From NCBI GenBank assembly GCA_030607635.1, contig JAUWJP010000079.1:1-7403 (forward strand): 7,403 bases of DNA. The letters run 5' to 3'. This stretch comes from Candidatus Aminicenantota bacterium (lineage in GTDB: Bacteria > Acidobacteriota > Aminicenantia > Aminicenantales > Aminicenantaceae). Below are positions 3,705-7,403 of this stretch, piece after piece (within the stretch, counting starts at the first letter, position 1; every line of letters starts with the position of its first letter). Both the position numbers and the translations under genes were made by a program. The notes below the pieces were generated by a model. It made no database searches. It had not been told where the DNA came from and worked only from the letters and a program-made list of their open reading frames with translations.

Positions 3705-6700
3705 ATGAGTAAAGAATTAGAAAACATTTATCGTAAAAGAGTCGATTTCTCGAAGCTTAAAACGGCCTTTCCTATACCCGATCTGCTGGCTATCCAGAAA
3801 CAATCCTATTCAGAATTTCTTCAGATGGAGTTATTGCCTGAAGAGAGAAAAGACAGTGGATTGCAAGCTGCTTTTAAGGATTCCTTTCCTGTTTCTGACT
3901 TTAAAGAGACGACTCAATTGGATTTTATCAGCTATTCTATCGGCGACTGGGAATGTAAATGTGGTCGTCTGAAAGGAGTCGAAAACTCTAGAGGTCGATG
4001 CAATGGGTGCAAAACTCTTCTCCCTGCAGATGCAGAACTCACTGAAAAGGAGATTTGTCCCTACTGCGGCGCAATGAAGAAAATAGAAATTCAGCTCTGC
4101 GATCACTGTGGAGATAAGGTTGGCCTGAAAATGAAATACAGGCCTACGGAATGTCTCCAGAAGGGCTATACTTATGCTGTTCCACTCAGGCTGAAAATAA
4201 GATTAATCTCCTGGGATAAGGACCCTGAGACTAAAACAAAAAGGTTGAGGCATATCAAAGAACAGGAAGTCTATTTCGGTGAGATTCCTTTAATGACGGA
4301 AAAAGGAACCTTTATTTTTAACGGCATAGAAAGAGTTGTTGTTAGTCAGCTCCAGAGATCTCCTGGAGTTTTTTTCAGGCAGGGAGAGGGAAAAGGCTTT
4401 TATGTTGGGAAGATCATTCCTTACAGAGGAGCATGGGTTGAGTTCGAGTATGACAGCAAGAATGTCTTGTTTGTCCGCTTGGATCGAAAAAAGAAGTTCT
4501 TGGTGTCAGTTTTTTTGAGAGCTTTGGGATTTGGATCAGATGAGGCAATTCTGCGTCTTTTTTATGAGACTTATAAAATCTTCCCAGAGGGAGGCAACCT
4601 CTATTGGGAGCTTAACGAGAATCTCGTTGGCAAGATAGTTGGAGAAAACGTTGTTGATCCAAAGTCTAAAAAAGAGCTGATTCAGAGCAAAGGAAAGATC
4701 AGCAACGAGCAGTACCGAAAGTTAAAAGAACGTAAAATCAAGAAAATTGCCTTGCTCGGAAAAGAATTTAAAGGAGCGTTTTTGCTTTCATCCATAAATG
4801 ATTTGGTTAAGGCTAAGGAAGAAATCAGGTAGGATCAACTGGAGGAGCTAAAGAGTCTCAAAGAGCCTTTTGAAATATTTTTCCCAGAAAAGGATAAATT
4901 TGACGATATCATTGTTAACACATTGAAAAAAGATTCAAACAAAGATACAAATCAGGCCCTAGCTGAGATCTACAGAAAGCTCAGACCTGGCGAACCTCAC
5001 ACGATGGAAAGCGCTCACAATTTGTTCACAAATCTGTTCTTCAACGACAAGAGGTACAATTTCTCTCGGATCGGCCGCCTGAAGATGAATATCAAATTAT
5101 CTATGGATCGTTCCTTAGAAGAGAAAACTTTGTCTCCCTTAGATTTTGTTGAAGTGATCAAATACCTGCTTCGTCTCCGTGGCGGGGAAGGGAGTTTGGA
5201 TGATATTGATCATTTAGGAAATCGCCGGGTTCGTTCGGTAGGAGAGCTCGTAGAGAATGCTTTTCGCATCGGGTTGACTCGTATGGAAAGGACCATAAAA
5301 GAGAAGATGACCGTGGCTGCAGATTTGCCCTCAGCTATGCCTCAAGATCTTATCAATTCGAAGCCTGTTATTGCTGCTTTGAAAGAATTTTATGGAAGTT
5401 CACAGCTTTCTCAATTCATGGATCAGATAAATAGCCTGGCAGAAGTCACCCATAAGAGACGATTGAGTGCTTTGGGGCCAGGAGGATTGAGTCGAGAAAG
5501 AGCAGGTTTTGAAGTGAGAGATATTCAGTCCTCTCACTATGGCCGGATCTGTCCCATTGAAACACCAGAGGGACCCAATATTGGTCTGATTTCTTCTTTG
5601 AGTTGTTATGCTCGGGTGAATGACTTTGGTTTTCTCGAAACTCCTTACCGAAAAGTCAAAGACGGGAGGATAATAGACTATGTGAAAATTCTTCATCCTG
5701 GAGTGAGTTCTCATAAAATCGGAGAAATTGTCGAGAAAGACAAGCTTCTAAGAGATATTGGAAAAACAAAAGATGGAAAAAGAAAGCAATTACCTGTAGT
5801 AGAGCCCTGTTGTTTTTATTTGACAGCCTGGGAAGAGGAGCAATACAACATCGCACAAGCCAACGCTCCGGTTGATGAGAAAGGAAATTTTATCGATGAA
5901 AATATAAGTGCAAGACAAGCAGGTAATTTTAAACTTATACCACGTAAACAAATAGACTATATGGATGTTTCTCCTAAGCAGCTAGTTTCCCTTTCTACTT
6001 CTCTGATTCCCTTTTTAGAACATGATGACGCTAACCGTGCTCTTATGGGATCAAACATGCAGAGACAAGCTGTTCCTCTCCTTAGGCCAGAGGCGCCTTT
6101 TGTTGGCACAGGGATGGAACATCTTGTAGCTAAGGGATCAAAAGATGTCATCATCTGTAAGCGGACGGGAGTTGTTGAGTTTGTTGATGCGGAAAGGATT
6201 CTGGTTCGTGTAGATGAAAAGGAAGACGCTAAGGAATACGACTTGGGAACAGACCTTTATCTCCTAATAAAATTTTTAAGAACAAACCAGAATACTTGCG
6301 TTAATCATCGACCTATTATCAGAAAAGGAGATAGAGTCATTAAAGGTCAAATCCTTGCGGATAGTTCCTGTACAGATATGGGCGAATTAGCCCTTGGTCG
6401 CAATGTTTTATGCGCGTTTATGCCTTGGAGAGGCTATAACTTTGAAGATGCCATCATTGTCAGCGAGAAATTAATTAAAGAAGACATCTTCACTTCTATT
6501 CATATTGTCGAGGAGACAATAGAAGCCCGGGATACGAAATTAGGTCCAGAAGAAATAACTCGTGATATTCCCAATGTTGCCGAAGAGCTTCTTAGTAATT
6601 TAAATGAAAATGGAATAGTGAGGACAGGAGCTCTCGTAAAATCTGGAGATATATTAGTCGGGAAAGTTGCGCCTAAAGGAGAAACCCAGTTATCTCCTGA

Positions 6701-7403
6701 AGAAAAACTTCTTAAAGCAATATTTGGAGAGAAAGCTCTAGATGTCAAAGATGCTTCGCTTTATTGTTCTCCGGGGATAGAAGGCACAGTCATCGATGTG
6801 AGGATTTTTTCTCGACGGGGCATTGAGAAGGGAGCTCGGGCTAAAGCGATCGAAAAAGAAGAAGTAGCTAAAATGAAGAGAAACTTAGATGATGAAATAA
6901 GTATTCTCGAAGGAGAAAGATTAAGGAAGACAAAGGTTGTCATCAAGGGAGAAAAGATTGAGAAGGATCTGGCGGTTGGGGATCTTGTCTTAAAAAAGGG
7001 AGAGAAATTAGACGAAAAAATATTGAATAAACTGGAACCTGAAGTCATCTTTAAATTGAAACTAAAAGGGAATTCAGCCCGAGATAAAAAAATAAAGGAT
7101 ATTGAGAAAAAGGTTAAGCGCCAGATTGAAGCTCTCAGATTCATATTTAAAGAAAAAGTTGATAGCCTTAAAAAGGGTGATGAGCTAGCTCCGGGAGTGA
7201 TTCAAGCTATTAAAGTATATGTATCAATGAAAAGAAAGCTATCTGTTGGGGATAAAGTTTCCGGTCGCCACGGAAACAAAGGAATCATTGCTAAAATAGT
7301 TCCTGAAGAAGATATGCCTCGCCTACCCAACGGAACTCCAGTAGAAATTGTCTTAAATCCCCTGGGAGTGCCATCGAGAATGAATGTTGGACAGATATTA
7401 GAA
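3705..7403 (+). CDS. rpoB: RNA polymerase beta subunit, with in-frame TAG at codon 376; 3' end outside window
   Basis: RpoB forms one half of the RNA polymerase active-site cleft. The frame opens at ATG 3705, with AAGGA just upstream, and gives 1233 codons to the window edge. Roughly the last 200 or more residues are missing. The N-terminus is normal (VDFSKLKTAFPIPDLLAIQKQSY, split around residues 13-35). An eight-Cys insertion follows at about 83-143. Then come GIERVVVSQLQRSPGVFF, LRPGEPHTMESA, GNRRVRSVGEL, the rifampicin region GSSQLSQFMDQ to HKRRLSALGPGG (564-594), ICPIETPEGPNIGLI, EHDDANRALMGSNMQRQAVP, MPWRGYNFEDAI, KGETQLSPEEKLLKAIFGEK, GRHGNKG and NPLGVPSRMNVGQILE. A single TAG at 4830-4832 falls in a charged linker between LVKAKEEIR and DQLEELKSLKEPFEIFFPE; 857 open codons follow. 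If TAG terminates, the pieces are 3705-4832 and a 3' part whose first ordinary start is ATG 5004. A beta subunit of 375 residues alone would not work. Confidence 0.93.
3951..4133 (+). other. eight-cysteine zinc-ribbon-like insertion in RpoB
   Basis: Between 'LDFISYSIG' and 'KYRPTECLQKGYTYA' the usual short linker of E. coli-type RpoB is replaced by about 60 residues. Two sets of paired cysteines are visible: Cys84-x-Cys86 with Cys99-xx-Cys102, and CPYC (118-121) with CDHC (132-135). The WECKCGRLKG start resembles the zinc-binding N-terminus of the beta' subunit. From memory, a related insertion occurs in Acidobacteriota RpoB, so it is probably a lineage trait rather than new here. Zinc binding is inferred from cysteine spacing. 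Confidence 0.75.
4830..4832 (+). other. in-frame TAG inside rpoB
   Basis: Codon 376 reads TAG within ATC AGG TAG GAT CAA. The frame before and after it is the same rpoB frame, and the downstream 857 codons have no further stop. It lies in a predicted exposed, charged helical stretch, a position where many residues would be tolerated. The hexamer GGTAGG matches that around the rplJ TAG. It could be a decoded UAG, a sequencing or assembly error, or a genuine break. Confidence 0.85.

Noticed and set aside
3511..3708. A 65-codon ORF in the rplL-rpoB gap.
   Set aside because: It consists of the fold-back repeats and overlaps the rpoB start; nothing in it resembles a protein family.
4841..4847. 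A strong Shine-Dalgarno-like GGAGGAG just after the rpoB TAG, suggesting a split beta subunit with a new start.
   Set aside because: No ATG, GTG or TTG lies at a useful distance in the rpoB frame; the first are TTG 4923 and ATG 5004, and ATG 5004 is already inside conserved sequence. The motif is simply two Glu codons in a charged linker.

Overview
This window is a stretch of the bacterial rpmG-trpT-secE-nusG-rplKAJL-rpoB cluster. It is all on the + strand and ends inside rpoB. The host is a bacterium of moderately low G+C. The RpoB sequence resembles Acidobacteriota (possibly the Aminicenantia) as I remember that group: it has a Cys-rich insertion after 'SYSIGDWECKCG', a 'CCFYLTAWEEEQ' segment and a 'GNFKLIPRKQ' segment. 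This placement comes from memory of family sequences, not from a search.

Layout. Positions 1-133 hold two near-identical 20-bp palindromes and no recognisable gene. Then come rpmG (L33, 134-283), tRNA-Trp(CCA) (376-449), secE (538-750), nusG (764-1294), rplK (L11, 1303-1734), rplA (L1, 1727-2419, overlapping rplK by 8 nt), rplJ (L10, 2430-2942) and rplL (L7/L12, 2957-3403). A 301-nt intergenic region follows; it carries a repeat-derived, strongly self-complementary element. Last is rpoB (3705 to the window end, lacking its C-terminus). SecE belongs to the protein-export channel, NusG and RpoB to transcription, and L33/L11/L1/L10/L12 to the 50S subunit, mainly its stalk. No clear promoter or intrinsic terminator is visible, and the tight spacing from secE to rplL suggests co-transcription.

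The most unusual signal is that two essential genes each carry a single in-frame TAG with coherent coding sequence on both sides. In rplJ, TAG 2886-2888 interrupts the C-terminal L12-binding helix. After it, 17 L10-like codons run in the same frame to a TAA just before the rplL ribosome-binding site. In rpoB, TAG 4830-4832 (codon 376) is followed by 857 uninterrupted codons of excellent RpoB sequence. Both TAGs sit in the same hexamer, GGTAGG. Yet TAG also seems to end secE, nusG and rplA, two of which have a second in-frame stop within three codons. The pattern fits ambiguous or context-dependent decoding of UAG (suppressor tRNA, pyrrolysine-type or other). Assembly error, strain-level mutation and a split beta subunit remain alternatives that this window alone cannot exclude.

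The second structure worth attention is between rplL and rpoB. A 17-bp stem, continuous in RNA when two G-U pairs are allowed, encloses a cluster of 'GTCATTGCGAG / GAAGCAATC'-type repeats that fold back on themselves.
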